Shown: positions 1 to 7,170 of the stretch, piece after piece
Numbering within the stretch: the stretch's first letter is position 1
Layout: the number at the start of each line of letters is the position of its first letter
Assembly: GCA_035719045.1 (NCBI GenBank)
Contig: DASTGO010000002.1
Coordinates: 1 to 9,743, forward strand
Direction of reading: 5' to 3'
Source of the DNA: DASTGO01 sp035719045
GTDB lineage: Bacteria > Actinomycetota > Actinomycetes > Actinomycetales > Kineosporiaceae
DNA: 9,743 bases
Made by a program: the position numbers and the translations under genes
The notes under the pieces: model-generated
What the model was told of the DNA's origin: nothing
The model's input: the letters and a program-made list of their open reading frames with translations, nothing else
Databases searched by the model: none

Positions 1-248
1 GGTGACCTCGTCCGCGGTGACCGCCTCGCGGGAGACGACGCCCGCGGCGGTCCCGGCGGCCCCGTCGACGGTGGCGATCACCGTGAGCCGGCGGCCGCGG
101 GTCACGCCGTTGGTGGTCAGCGCATTGCCCGCCCAGCGCAGATTGGCCGTGGAGGTCTCCTCGGCCAGCACGACACACCCCTGGGTCCGGGAGGCCGACA
201 GGGCGAGCTCGACGATCTCGTGCGGTGCCCGCACGCGCATGGTCCCGG

Positions 249-252
<4 letters not shown>
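1..252 (-). CDS. tldE: TldE/PmbA-family subunit of the TldD/TldE metalloprotease, N-terminal fragment (gene runs off the window)
   Basis: Only the first 84 codons are present; the gene continues past position 1. The reading frame begins VTGTMRVRAPHEIVELALSA and continues with a segment reading ETSTANLRWAGNALTTNGV, which I recognise as the N-terminal region of TldE/PmbA proteins. TldE lacks the zinc-binding motif in known family members and works as the partner of TldD in a cytosolic heterodimeric protease that trims unfolded peptides, including some antibiotic precursors. The GTG start at 250-252 is preceded by an AGGAGG Shine-Dalgarno (260-265, minus strand) with 7-nt spacing. The GTG overlaps the tldD TGA as GTGA, so translation is probably coupled. 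An in-frame ATG at 238-240 is a weaker alternative. The family call is firm; the catalytic half and C-terminus cannot be seen. Confidence 0.88.
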
Positions 253-1817
<1,565 letters not shown>

Positions 1818-1823
1818 CGTGCG

Positions 1824-1854
1824 ACCGTAGCGGGACAGCGTCGGCGGCGCGCAA
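1824..1854 (-). promoter_or_regulatory. Candidate leaderless promoter of tldD
   Basis: On the minus strand a TACGGT hexamer (1824-1829) fits the actinobacterial TANNNT -10 pattern. Six bases separate it from the GTG start at 1817, so transcription would begin at the start codon itself. TTGCGC (1849-1854) is a weak -35 candidate with a 19-bp spacer. The absence of a Shine-Dalgarno before this GTG supports the reading. No transcript start has been seen, so this is inference. Confidence 0.45.
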
Positions 1855-1950
1855 CCCTGGCCGGGCCGTGTCGGTTCGGGGGAGGCTGGGCATCGGCCGT
1901 CCGGAGATCGGACCGCCCGGGCCGCCTTGGGCCGGGGACCGGGGGCGGCG

Positions 1951-1977
1951 GCGGGACCGGGATCGCTCCGGCCCCGC
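1951..1977 (-). terminator. Strong hairpin after the gluconokinase gene, probable terminator
   Basis: Arms 1951-1960 and 1968-1977 pair over 10 bp around a 7-nt loop. Read on the minus strand every position pairs, with one G-U wobble; on the plus strand that position is an A-C mismatch, so the structure favours the minus-strand transcript. It begins 3 nt after the gluconokinase stop codon. There is no T-tract, which is common for GC-rich actinobacterial terminators. It could instead be an mRNA 3'-end stabiliser. Confidence 0.55.
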
Positions 1978-1980
1978 AGC

Positions 1981-2541
1981 TCAGCGGCTCACGCCCGTCT
2001 CCCCGGCCTGCGCGCCGGGCCCCGGGACGAGCCCGAGACGCTGGGCGATGCCTCGGGCGACCGCTTCCGGGGAGTCTGCGACCTCGACCCGGAGCACGGG
2101 TTCGTCCGGCCCGGGTTCCTCCAGGTCGGCGAACTGGCTGGGCAGCAGGGCCGGTGGCATGAAGTGTCCCCGGCGGGCCGCCAGCCGGGCGGCGATCGTC
2201 CTCGGCTGCGCGGCGAGGTAGACGAACCGCACGCCCCGGCCGCGGTGGGCGATCACGTCCCGGTAGGCGCGCTTGAGGGCCGAACAGGTGACGATGCCGT
2301 TGCCGCCGGCATCGAGGCGGGCGTCCACCCAGTCGGCGATCAGGCGCAGCCAGGGCATCCGGTCGGCGTCGGTGAGCGGGTGGCCGGCCGCCATCTTCGC
2401 GACGTTCTCCGGCGGGTGGAGGGCATCCCCCTCGGCGAACGGCCAGTCCAGCCGGGCGGCCAGCAGGCCGGCGACGGTCGATTTCCCGCTGCCCGCCACT
2501 CCCATGACCACCAGGACCAGGGGGTCCTGCCGCGGCTCCAC
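1981..2541 (-). CDS. Gluconokinase (ATP:D-gluconate 6-phosphotransferase)
   Basis: This encodes about 186 residues from the GTG at 2539-2541. It phosphorylates D-gluconate to 6-phosphogluconate, feeding the pentose phosphate or Entner-Doudoroff routes in the cytosol. The P-loop is GVAGSGKST (residues 14-22), followed by EGDALHPPENVAKM (37-50) and DADRMPWL (58-65), the signature order of GntK/IdnK-type gluconokinases. A downstream CSALKRAYRD and a GHFMPPALLPSQFADLE segment also fit. The start is uncertain. GTG 2539-2541 puts the P-loop at the usual distance from the N-terminus. GTG 2575-2577 would add 12 residues and has CACGAT 6 nt upstream. GTG 2635-2637 would overlap the rnhA stop as GTGA but adds a 32-residue Ala/Gly/Pro-rich leader. 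The gene lies downstream of rnhA on the same strand and is probably co-transcribed with it. Confidence 0.92.
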   Translation of the reverse strand: MEPRQDPLVLVVMGVAGSGKSTVAGLLAARLDWPFAEGDALHPPENVAKMAAGHPLTDADRMPWLRLIADWVDARLDAGGNGIVTCSALKRAYRDVIAHRGRGVRFVYLAAQPRTIAARLAARRGHFMPPALLPSQFADLEEPGPDEPVLRVEVADSPEAVARGIAQRLGLVPGPGAQAGETGVSR

Positions 2542-2633
2542 GGCCGGACCCGCCCCGGCATCCGCCGCCGGACCCACCCGGGCATCGTGCCACCGCCACG
2601 GACCCGGACCTGCCGACGCGGCCGCGCCGGGGG

Positions 2634-3116
2634 TCACCTGCGGCGGGCCTGCGTCACGCCGAGGTTCGCCAGCGCGTCGGCCCGCTCGTTGCCCGGATCG
2701 CCTGCGTGGCCCTTGACCCAGTGCCAGTGCACCTGGTGGCGGGAGACCGCCGTGTCGAGGCGCTGCCAGAGATCGGCGTTCTTCACCGGCTGCCGGTCGG
2801 AGGTCCGCCAGCCGTTGCGTTTCCACCCCGGCAGCCAGGAGGTGATCCCGTTGCGGACGTAGGTGCTGTCGGTGTGCAGATGCACCACCGAGCTGCGGGT
2901 GAGGGCCTCCAGCGCCTGGATCGCGGCGGTGAGCTCCATCCGGTTGTTCGTCGTCGGGCCGGGGTCGCCGCCGTGGAGTTCCTTCACGTGCGCTCCGTAC
3001 CGCAGTACCGCGCCCCAGCCGCCCGGGCCGGGGTTGCCGCTGCAGGCACCGTCGGTGTGGATCTCCACCTCGCCCGCCGCAGCCCGGCCGGGGACGGAGG
3101 AACGGCTGCTCGGCAC
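2634..3116 (-). CDS. rnhA: Ribonuclease HI
   Basis: This is a 160-residue protein, the normal length for bacterial RNase HI, which cuts the RNA strand of RNA:DNA hybrids during replication and R-loop removal. All catalytic positions are visible: D22 in HTDGACSGNPG, E61 in NNRMELTAAI, D83 in HTDSTYV, H137 in VKGHAGDPGNERAD and D147 in the same segment. The basic handle-like region around WLPGWKRNGWRT is present. I chose the GTG at 3114-3116 because the enzyme fold begins about 16 residues later. A longer open frame reaching 3242 would run across the divergent promoter and into the neighbouring gene. Upstream AGGTAGGG could act as a Shine-Dalgarno, but TAGGGT within it also sits 7 nt before the GTG as a possible leaderless -10. 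Gluconokinase follows on the same strand. Confidence 0.95.
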   Translation of the reverse strand: MPSSRSSVPGRAAAGEVEIHTDGACSGNPGPGGWGAVLRYGAHVKELHGGDPGPTTNNRMELTAAIQALEALTRSSVVHLHTDSTYVRNGITSWLPGWKRNGWRTSDRQPVKNADLWQRLDTAVSRHQVHWHWVKGHAGDPGNERADALANLGVTQARRR

Positions 3117-3123
3117 GGCGGGA

Positions 3124-3129
3124 ACCCTA
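3124..3129 (-). promoter_or_regulatory. Candidate -10 element of rnhA
   Basis: TAGGGT on the minus strand matches TANNNT and lies 7 nt before the rnhA GTG. The same bases form part of AGGTAGGG, which could equally be a weak Shine-Dalgarno. I see no good -35. The two readings cannot be separated by eye. Confidence 0.35.
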
Positions 3130-3165
3130 CCTGGCGTGGTGACGCGGGACGGGCGGGGGCTTTGG

Positions 3166-3171
3166 CAGACT
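3166..3171 (+). promoter_or_regulatory. Candidate leaderless -10 element of the aldo/keto reductase gene
   Basis: CAGACT resembles the common actinobacterial -10 TAGACT and lies exactly 6 nt before the ATG at 3178. No convincing Shine-Dalgarno precedes that ATG, so a leaderless mRNA is plausible. No -35 at proper spacing is evident. Confidence 0.4.
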
Positions 3172-3177
3172 GGCGGG

Positions 3178-4014
3178 ATGACCGAGATACCCAGGGTGAA
3201 GCTCGCCCACGGTGCCCAGATGCCGGTCCTGGGCCTGGGCACCTGGCCGATGGGGGACGACGAGGCCGCCCGGGTGGTCCCGCAGGCGGTCGAGCTCGGC
3301 TACCGGCTGGTCGACACCGCGGAGAACTACCGCAACGAGAGCGGGGTCGGGGCCGGTCTGCGGGCCGGCGGCGTCCCCCGCGAGGAGTTGTTCGTCACGA
3401 CCAAGTTCAACGTCCGCTGGCATGGACGCGACCTGGTCCGGCAGGCCCTGGACGGCAGCACGCAGCGGCTGGGCCTGGACTACGTCGACCTGCTGCTCAT
3501 CCACTGGCCGAATCCCGGGCCGGACCGCTATGTCGGCGCCTGGCGCGGGATGGTCGACCTGCTGGAGGAGGGCCGGGTCCGGGCGATCGGGGTGTCGAAC
3601 TTCAAGCCCGCCCACCTGGAGCGGCTGCGGCAGGAGACCGGTGTCCTGCCGGACGTGAACCAGATCCAGCTCAGCCCGGCGTCGACCCGTGCCGAGAGCC
3701 GGGCCTACCACGACCGGCACGGCATCGTGACGCAGTCATGGAGCCCGCTCGGCGGGGAACGGGACCGTGGCCTGCTCCGGGACCCGGTCGTGACCGGGAT
3801 CGCCGAGCGGATCGGGCGAACCCCCGGCCAGGTCGTGCTGCGCTGGCACCTGCAGCTCGGTCTGACGGTGATCCCCAAGTCGTCGTCGCCGGTGCGGCTC
3901 GCCGAGAACGCCGACGTGTTCGGGTGGGAGTTGTCCGAGGCGGACCTGGCCGCGCTGGCCGGGCTCGACCGCGGGGAGTCCGTGGTCGTGGACTCCGACA
4001 CCTTCGGACACTGA
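3178..4014 (+). CDS. Aldo/keto reductase, 2,5-diketo-D-gluconate reductase type
   Basis: This is a 278-residue NADPH-dependent oxidoreductase of the AKR superfamily, a soluble (alpha/beta)8 barrel that reduces aldehydes and ketones. The catalytic tetrad is intact: D46 and Y51 in VDTAENYRNE, K76 in VTTKFN and H109 in LLIHWPNP. The cofactor region IPKSSSPVRLAEN (residues 232-244) carries the K/S/R/N pattern of NADP(H)-binding members. The start MTEIPRVKLAHGAQMPVLGLG aligns with how family members begin. The layout resembles the AKR5/DkgA group, but substrate cannot be read from sequence. One variation is NQIQLSPA, where relatives usually have NQIELHP. The gene diverges from rnhA across 61 bp. 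Its stop codon lies inside the first copy of a 19-bp tandem repeat. Confidence 0.92.
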   Translation: MTEIPRVKLAHGAQMPVLGLGTWPMGDDEAARVVPQAVELGYRLVDTAENYRNESGVGAGLRAGGVPREELFVTTKFNVRWHGRDLVRQALDGSTQRLGLDYVDLLLIHWPNPGPDRYVGAWRGMVDLLEEGRVRAIGVSNFKPAHLERLRQETGVLPDVNQIQLSPASTRAESRAYHDRHGIVTQSWSPLGGERDRGLLRDPVVTGIAERIGRTPGQVVLRWHLQLGLTVIPKSSSPVRLAENADVFGWELSEADLAALAGLDRGESVVVDSDTFGH

Positions 4015-4042
4015 ACCATCCGGCGGACACCGAACCATCCGG
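4005..4042 (+). repeat. 19-bp tandem duplication across the aldo/keto reductase stop codon
   Basis: Copy one (4005-4023) is CGGACACTGAACCATCCGG and copy two (4024-4042) is CGGACACCGAACCATCCGG: directly adjacent, 18 of 19 identical. The single difference (T4012 against C4031) is in the TGA stop of the reductase, so only the first copy carries the stop. A third partial match, CGGACACCGA, is at 4086-4095. Confidence 0.85.
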
Positions 4043-4064
4043 GACCGAGTCACCCGGGACCGAG
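4039..4064 (+). repeat. Short direct repeat CCGGGACCGAG, two copies
   Basis: CCGGGACCGAG occurs at 4039-4049 and again at 4054-4064, offset by 15 bp and overlapping the end of the 19-bp duplication. The whole 92-bp gap before the next gene is therefore built of short slipped repeats. It could be replication slippage or a set of binding sites. Confidence 0.7.
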
Positions 4065-4106
4065 CAGTTCCCCACCCGAGAAGTCCGGACACCGAGAGGT
4101 GACGAG

Positions 4107-4475
4107 ATGGACGCCCGTCGCGTGCACCACGACGTCGCACGGTCGACGCACACCCCGGAGCTGAACCAGCTGCGGGAGATCAACGAGCAGTTGGGGGTCG
4201 CCGCCGAGGCGGGCCAGCCGGTGACCGCCGGGGATCTGGGACTCGCCGGGGCCGACGTGGACCGGGTGATCGGCGGCGGCAGCGGCGGCTCCGCGCGCAC
4301 CCTCCCGGCGGACGCGCCCCTGGAACACCTGGTGGGCGAGGGGCCGCCGGACTTCCCGTACATCGTGGGGCACTTCACCGGCGGGGCAGGGACGACCCTG
4401 GTGGTGGACGTGCACACCGCCGAGCTCAGGACGCTCAGCCAGCGGTTCCACCTGCGTCACGTCTGGGGCGCCTGA
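4107..4475 (+). CDS. Hypothetical protein, 122 residues, no recognised family
   Basis: I do not recognise this protein. The ATG start is well supported by GAGGT (4096-4100) with 6-nt spacing. The sequence shows no signal peptide and no membrane segment, so it should be cytosolic. The first half (about residues 16-55) looks helical and charged, including PELNQLREINEQLGVAAEAG. A glycine/serine linker (GGGSGGS, 56-62) follows. The second half contains PDFPYIVGHFTGG and a strand-like TTLVVDVHTAEL, ending HLRHVWGA. It is rich in His (H7, H8, H15, H74, H89, H103, H115, H118), without an obvious metal motif. It follows the aldo/keto reductase by 92 bp on the same strand and is followed by a hairpin, so it could be read from the reductase transcript or alone. 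Codon use matches its neighbours. Confidence 0.75.
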   Translation: MDARRVHHDVARSTHTPELNQLREINEQLGVAAEAGQPVTAGDLGLAGADVDRVIGGGSGGSARTLPADAPLEHLVGEGPPDFPYIVGHFTGGAGTTLVVDVHTAELRTLSQRFHLRHVWGA

Positions 4476-4496
4476 CCGGCCTGAATGCTGGGCCGC

Positions 4497-4526
4497 GGGT
4501 GCCCGCACCACACGCTGCGGGCGTTC
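4497..4526 (+). terminator. Hairpin between convergent genes, possible terminator of the plus-strand unit
   Basis: Arms 4497-4507 (GGGTGCCCGCA) and 4516-4526 (TGCGGGCGTTC) pair over 11 bp around an 8-nt loop. Three pairs are G-U wobbles, which form only in the plus-strand RNA. It starts 21 nt after the stop of the 122-residue gene. No T-tract follows, so termination strength is uncertain. Confidence 0.5.
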
Positions 4527-4538
4527 TGCGTGAGGTGA

Positions 4539-6842
4539 TCAGCCCCGTGGTCCCGGGATGCCGTGGACCGAGTTCGGGGCGACGGGGGCGGTCGGTGTCA
4601 CGGCCCCGGCGGGCAGCGGTCGCCCGAGCAGGAACCCCTGCACGGCGTCGCAGCCGAGGGAGTCCAGCATGTGCAGCTGCTGTTGGGTCTCCACGCCCTC
4701 GGCCACCACCCGGATGCCGAGCCGGTGGGCCAGGTCGATGACGCCACCCAGCCAGGCCTGATCAATCCCCGCGTTCGGTCCGGGACGCAGGAAGTCCCGG
4801 TCCAGCTTGACGGTGTCGACCCGGATCCGGTGCAGCCGGGACAGCGACGACCCCTGGGTGCCGAAGTCGTCCAGCGCCACCGCGATCCCCACCGAGCGCA
4901 GTTCGGCGACCGTGGCCGCGAGGTCGGGGGAGTCGCTGAGGTGTCCCTCCGGCAGCTCCACGACGAGGGCGCCGGACGGCAGACCGCTGCGGCGCAGGGC
5001 GTCGGTGTACAGGGCGACGGCCCGGCCCGCGTCGAGCAGGGACTCGTCGGCGTTCACGGCGCAGGTGAGCTGGGCGCAGCCCGGCAGCCGCCGCCATCGG
5101 GCCAGCTGGGTGAGCGCCTTGCGCAGCACCACCTCGTCGAGTTCCGCGATCAGCCCGAGCCGCCGGGCCACCGGCAGGAACACCTCCGGGCTGATCGGGG
5201 TGCCGTGCAGGGACCAGCGGGCCAGCGCCTCGAAGCCGAGCAGACCGTGGTCGTGGGTCCGCAGGATCGGCTGGTAGGCCACGTCGACAGTGCCGTCGGA
5301 GATCGCCCCGGCCAGCGCGTCGCGGATGTCGAACTCGTCGGCGGTCACCCGGGCCAGGTCCGGGGTGAACACCACGAACCGGCCCTTGCCCCGGTGCTTG
5401 GCCGAGTACATCGCCAGGTCGGCGCGCTTCAGCAGTTCGCCGGCCCCCAGCCGGTGCGCTCCTCCGTCCACCACGGCCAGCCCGATACTGGCCCGCACCT
5501 GCAGGGAGTGATCGCCGAACACGAACGGCTGGGCGAAGGCCTCGGCCAGCCGTTCGGCGTTCTCCGCGGGTGCCTCGGAGTCCTCGACCAGCACCGCGAA
5601 CTCGTCACCGCCCAACCGGGCGACCGTGTCGGACTCGCGCAGCGTTCCCCGCAACCGTTCCGCGACCCGGACCAGCAGGGCGTCCCCGACGGCATGCCCG
5701 AGGGAGTCGTTGACCAGCTTGAAGTCGTCGAGGTCGAGGAACAGCACCGCGAGGGGGCGCCGGTCACGGGGGGCCAGGGTGAGGGCGTGGTCCAGCCGGT
5801 CGGTGAACAGGGCGCGGTTGGCCAGCCCGGTGAGATGGTCGTGCAGGGCCTGGTGTTGCAGCAGTTGCTCCCGTTCGGCGATCTCGGCGAGCAGCCGGCG
5901 GTTGTCGAGGATGGTCAGCATCTGCCGGGCCAGCAGACTGGCGATGAGGATGCCCGCGGTGGACAGCGGTACCAGTTGCGCCCGGGTGAGCAAGGCGCTG
6001 GCCACGGCCCCCACCCCGCCCGCGCACAGCAGGTAGGGGACGCCCATGGCCCAGCCCGGCGGGGGCGGGATGCGGTCCGGTTGCCGGTGTGCCGGAGGGG
6101 CGACGTAGGCGGCGACGGCGAGCAGGAGGTAGGCCGCCACGAACCCGGCGTCCAGGACGTGCCCGGTGCCGTACTCGCGGTCGGAGACCAGGCCGGCGAA
6201 GAAGCTGTCCGCCAGCGTCATGCAGAGCAGCGCGGCACCGGTGATGACCAGCTCCGGCTGGCCGCGGACGCTGGTGCGGGTGACCACGACGATGGTGATC
6301 GTCAGCACCATCACGTCGGTCACCGGGTAGGCGAGCGAGATCGTCAGGGCCAGCACGGAGTCGGCGCCGGCCCGCACCACGGCACCCAGCGCCGTCACCC
6401 AGGACAGCGCGAACAGCGACCCGGCCACCAGCACCCCGTCGAGGATCAGGCGCACGGTTCCCCGGACGGTCCGGAAGCGGGCCGGTCGTGTCAGCAGCCC
6501 GGCGCCGGTGAACACCGGGAAGAGCAGGTAGCTGGCGTCGGCGATGGACGGGAAGAGCGTCTGCTGGTGCCGGATCAGCTCGTCCCACGACCAGATGAGA
6601 TCCCCGAGCGCGGCGAACAGGACGCCGGCCGCGAGCAGGGCCCAGCTCAGCCGGATGGCGGAGTCGCTGCGGACCGCCCGCACGCCGAGTGCGACGGCGG
6701 CGACCAGGCCGGTGACGGTCAGCCCGAGGTCGCACACCCAGAGGGAGACCAGGTCGCCGCCTGGCTTGAAGACCATGACCGCGGTGAAGGCAGCCGCGAC
6801 CGTGCCGGCTGCCACCGGCACCGCAAGCCTGCGCCCGCGCAT
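4539..6842 (-). CDS. Multi-pass membrane protein with GGDEF and EAL domains (c-di-GMP synthesis/breakdown)
   Basis: This 767-residue protein has roughly ten hydrophobic segments within residues 6-312, then a short helix linker (about 312-335), a GGDEF domain (about 336-495) and an EAL domain (about 505-745). The diguanylate cyclase motif is GGDEF at 411-415, with a product-inhibition I-site RESD at 402-405. The phosphodiesterase side has YQP (523-525), EAL (538-540), N597, E629, DD (658-659), K679 and E715, so both domains look capable of catalysis. Loop 6 reads DDFGTQGSSL rather than the common DDFGTGYSSL, and ELPE replaces ELTE. I do not recognise the membrane part as a named sensor domain. 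The ATG at 6840-6842 has GGGAGG 3 nt upstream. It converges with the 122-residue gene and diverges from the hemerythrin gene. Net direction of activity cannot be told. Confidence 0.92.
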   Translation of the reverse strand: MRGRRLAVPVAAGTVAAAFTAVMVFKPGGDLVSLWVCDLGLTVTGLVAAVALGVRAVRSDSAIRLSWALLAAGVLFAALGDLIWSWDELIRHQQTLFPSIADASYLLFPVFTGAGLLTRPARFRTVRGTVRLILDGVLVAGSLFALSWVTALGAVVRAGADSVLALTISLAYPVTDVMVLTITIVVVTRTSVRGQPELVITGAALLCMTLADSFFAGLVSDREYGTGHVLDAGFVAAYLLLAVAAYVAPPAHRQPDRIPPPPGWAMGVPYLLCAGGVGAVASALLTRAQLVPLSTAGILIASLLARQMLTILDNRRLLAEIAEREQLLQHQALHDHLTGLANRALFTDRLDHALTLAPRDRRPLAVLFLDLDDFKLVNDSLGHAVGDALLVRVAERLRGTLRESDTVARLGGDEFAVLVEDSEAPAENAERLAEAFAQPFVFGDHSLQVRASIGLAVVDGGAHRLGAGELLKRADLAMYSAKHRGKGRFVVFTPDLARVTADEFDIRDALAGAISDGTVDVAYQPILRTHDHGLLGFEALARWSLHGTPISPEVFLPVARRLGLIAELDEVVLRKALTQLARWRRLPGCAQLTCAVNADESLLDAGRAVALYTDALRRSGLPSGALVVELPEGHLSDSPDLAATVAELRSVGIAVALDDFGTQGSSLSRLHRIRVDTVKLDRDFLRPGPNAGIDQAWLGGVIDLAHRLGIRVVAEGVETQQQLHMLDSLGCDAVQGFLLGRPLPAGAVTPTAPVAPNSVHGIPGPRG

Positions 6843-6849
6843 GCGCCTC

Positions 6850-6869
6850 CCTCACCCCTCTCCGTGAGG
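6850..6869 (-). promoter_or_regulatory. Inverted repeat beside the GGDEF-EAL ribosome binding site
   Basis: CCTCAC (6850-6855) and GTGAGG (6864-6869) are perfect reverse complements with an 8-nt loop. In the minus-strand mRNA the 3' arm covers the first two bases of the GGGAGG Shine-Dalgarno (6846-6851), so folding could limit ribosome access. The stem is only 6 bp, so a functional role is uncertain. Confidence 0.3.
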
Positions 6870-6997
6870 TCGGTCAGCATTGCACCCGGCTGAAGCGGAT
6901 GCGACGGCGGCATCCCGTGCGGCTGGGCCGTCCGGGTGAGCCCGCGCCGCTGCGTTGCGACGGGCGTCCTACGCAGGCCGGGGCGGGCGCGGGACCG

Positions 6998-7021
6998 GTT
7001 TCCCCGTGGCCCAGCGGGTTT
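6998..7021 (+). promoter_or_regulatory. Candidate SigB/SigF-type stress promoter of the hemerythrin gene
   Basis: GTTT (6998-7001), a 14-bp spacer and GGGTTT (7016-7021) closely resemble the GTTT-N(13-17)-GGGTAT pattern recognised by actinobacterial SigB/SigF-family stress sigma factors, with one mismatch in the -10. Transcription would begin near 7028, giving a leader of about 140 nt. A TTGACC at 7030-7035 is a weaker competing -35 with no good partner. Confidence 0.45.
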
Positions 7022-7072
7022 GATCGCGGTTGACCAGGGAAGTAGTCCGGCGTCGAGTCGGCCGGGGAGCGT

Positions 7073-7093
7073 GGCTGCCGGGATCTGGCAGCC
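7073..7093 (+). repeat. 7-bp perfect inverted repeat in the hemerythrin leader
   Basis: GGCTGCC (7073-7079) and GGCAGCC (7087-7093) are exact reverse complements separated by GGGATCT. The structure lies between the candidate stress promoter and the hemerythrin start. It could be a repressor site or an mRNA hairpin; the sequence does not decide. Confidence 0.5.
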
Positions 7094-7170
7094 GATCGCC
7101 CGCCCCGAAGCCCCCGACGGTCCACGGGGCGCGGCCGCCGCGGGCACGCCCCGGAGGGAGGGAGGTCACC

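Larger units (their letters stand above)
6843..7170. other. 328-bp divergent intergenic region
   Basis: This gap separates the divergent GGDEF-EAL and hemerythrin genes. It holds a small inverted repeat next to the GGDEF-EAL start (6850-6869), a stress-sigma-like promoter (6998-7021) and a hairpin in the presumed hemerythrin leader (7073-7093). I see no credible small gene or RNA gene in it. Open frames crossing it are unbroken only because of base composition. Confidence 0.6.

Noticed and set aside
1981..2826. Longer gluconokinase beginning at 2826
   Set aside because: It would overlap rnhA by nearly 200 bp with no matching family sequence before the P-loop region.
2634..3242. Longer rnhA beginning at 3242
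   Set aside because: The extra N-terminus would be antisense to the start of the reductase and cross the divergent promoter gap. RNase HI is complete from 3116.
4005..4095. CRISPR-like array
   Set aside because: The repeats are directly tandem without spacers, only two to three units, and there are no cas genes.
4563..6893. Very long plus-strand open frame antisense to the GGDEF-EAL gene (776 codons)
   Set aside because: It mirrors a clearly real gene, is composed mostly of Gly, Gln, Val and Arg, and has no ribosome site. It is a base-composition shadow.
7030..7058. TTGACC followed 17 bp later by TCGAGT as a vegetative promoter for the hemerythrin gene
   Set aside because: The -10 matches only weakly, and the GTTT-N14-GGGTTT element just upstream is a better fit.
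7030..7170. N-terminal extension of the hemerythrin protein
   Set aside because: The extension is Arg/Pro-rich, has no Shine-Dalgarno, and contains the leader inverted repeat. GTG 7171 has a strong Shine-Dalgarno and begins at the fold.
6843..7170. A c-di-GMP riboswitch or small RNA gene in the divergent gap
   Set aside because: I found no conserved aptamer core or convincing RNA gene structure, only short inverted repeats.
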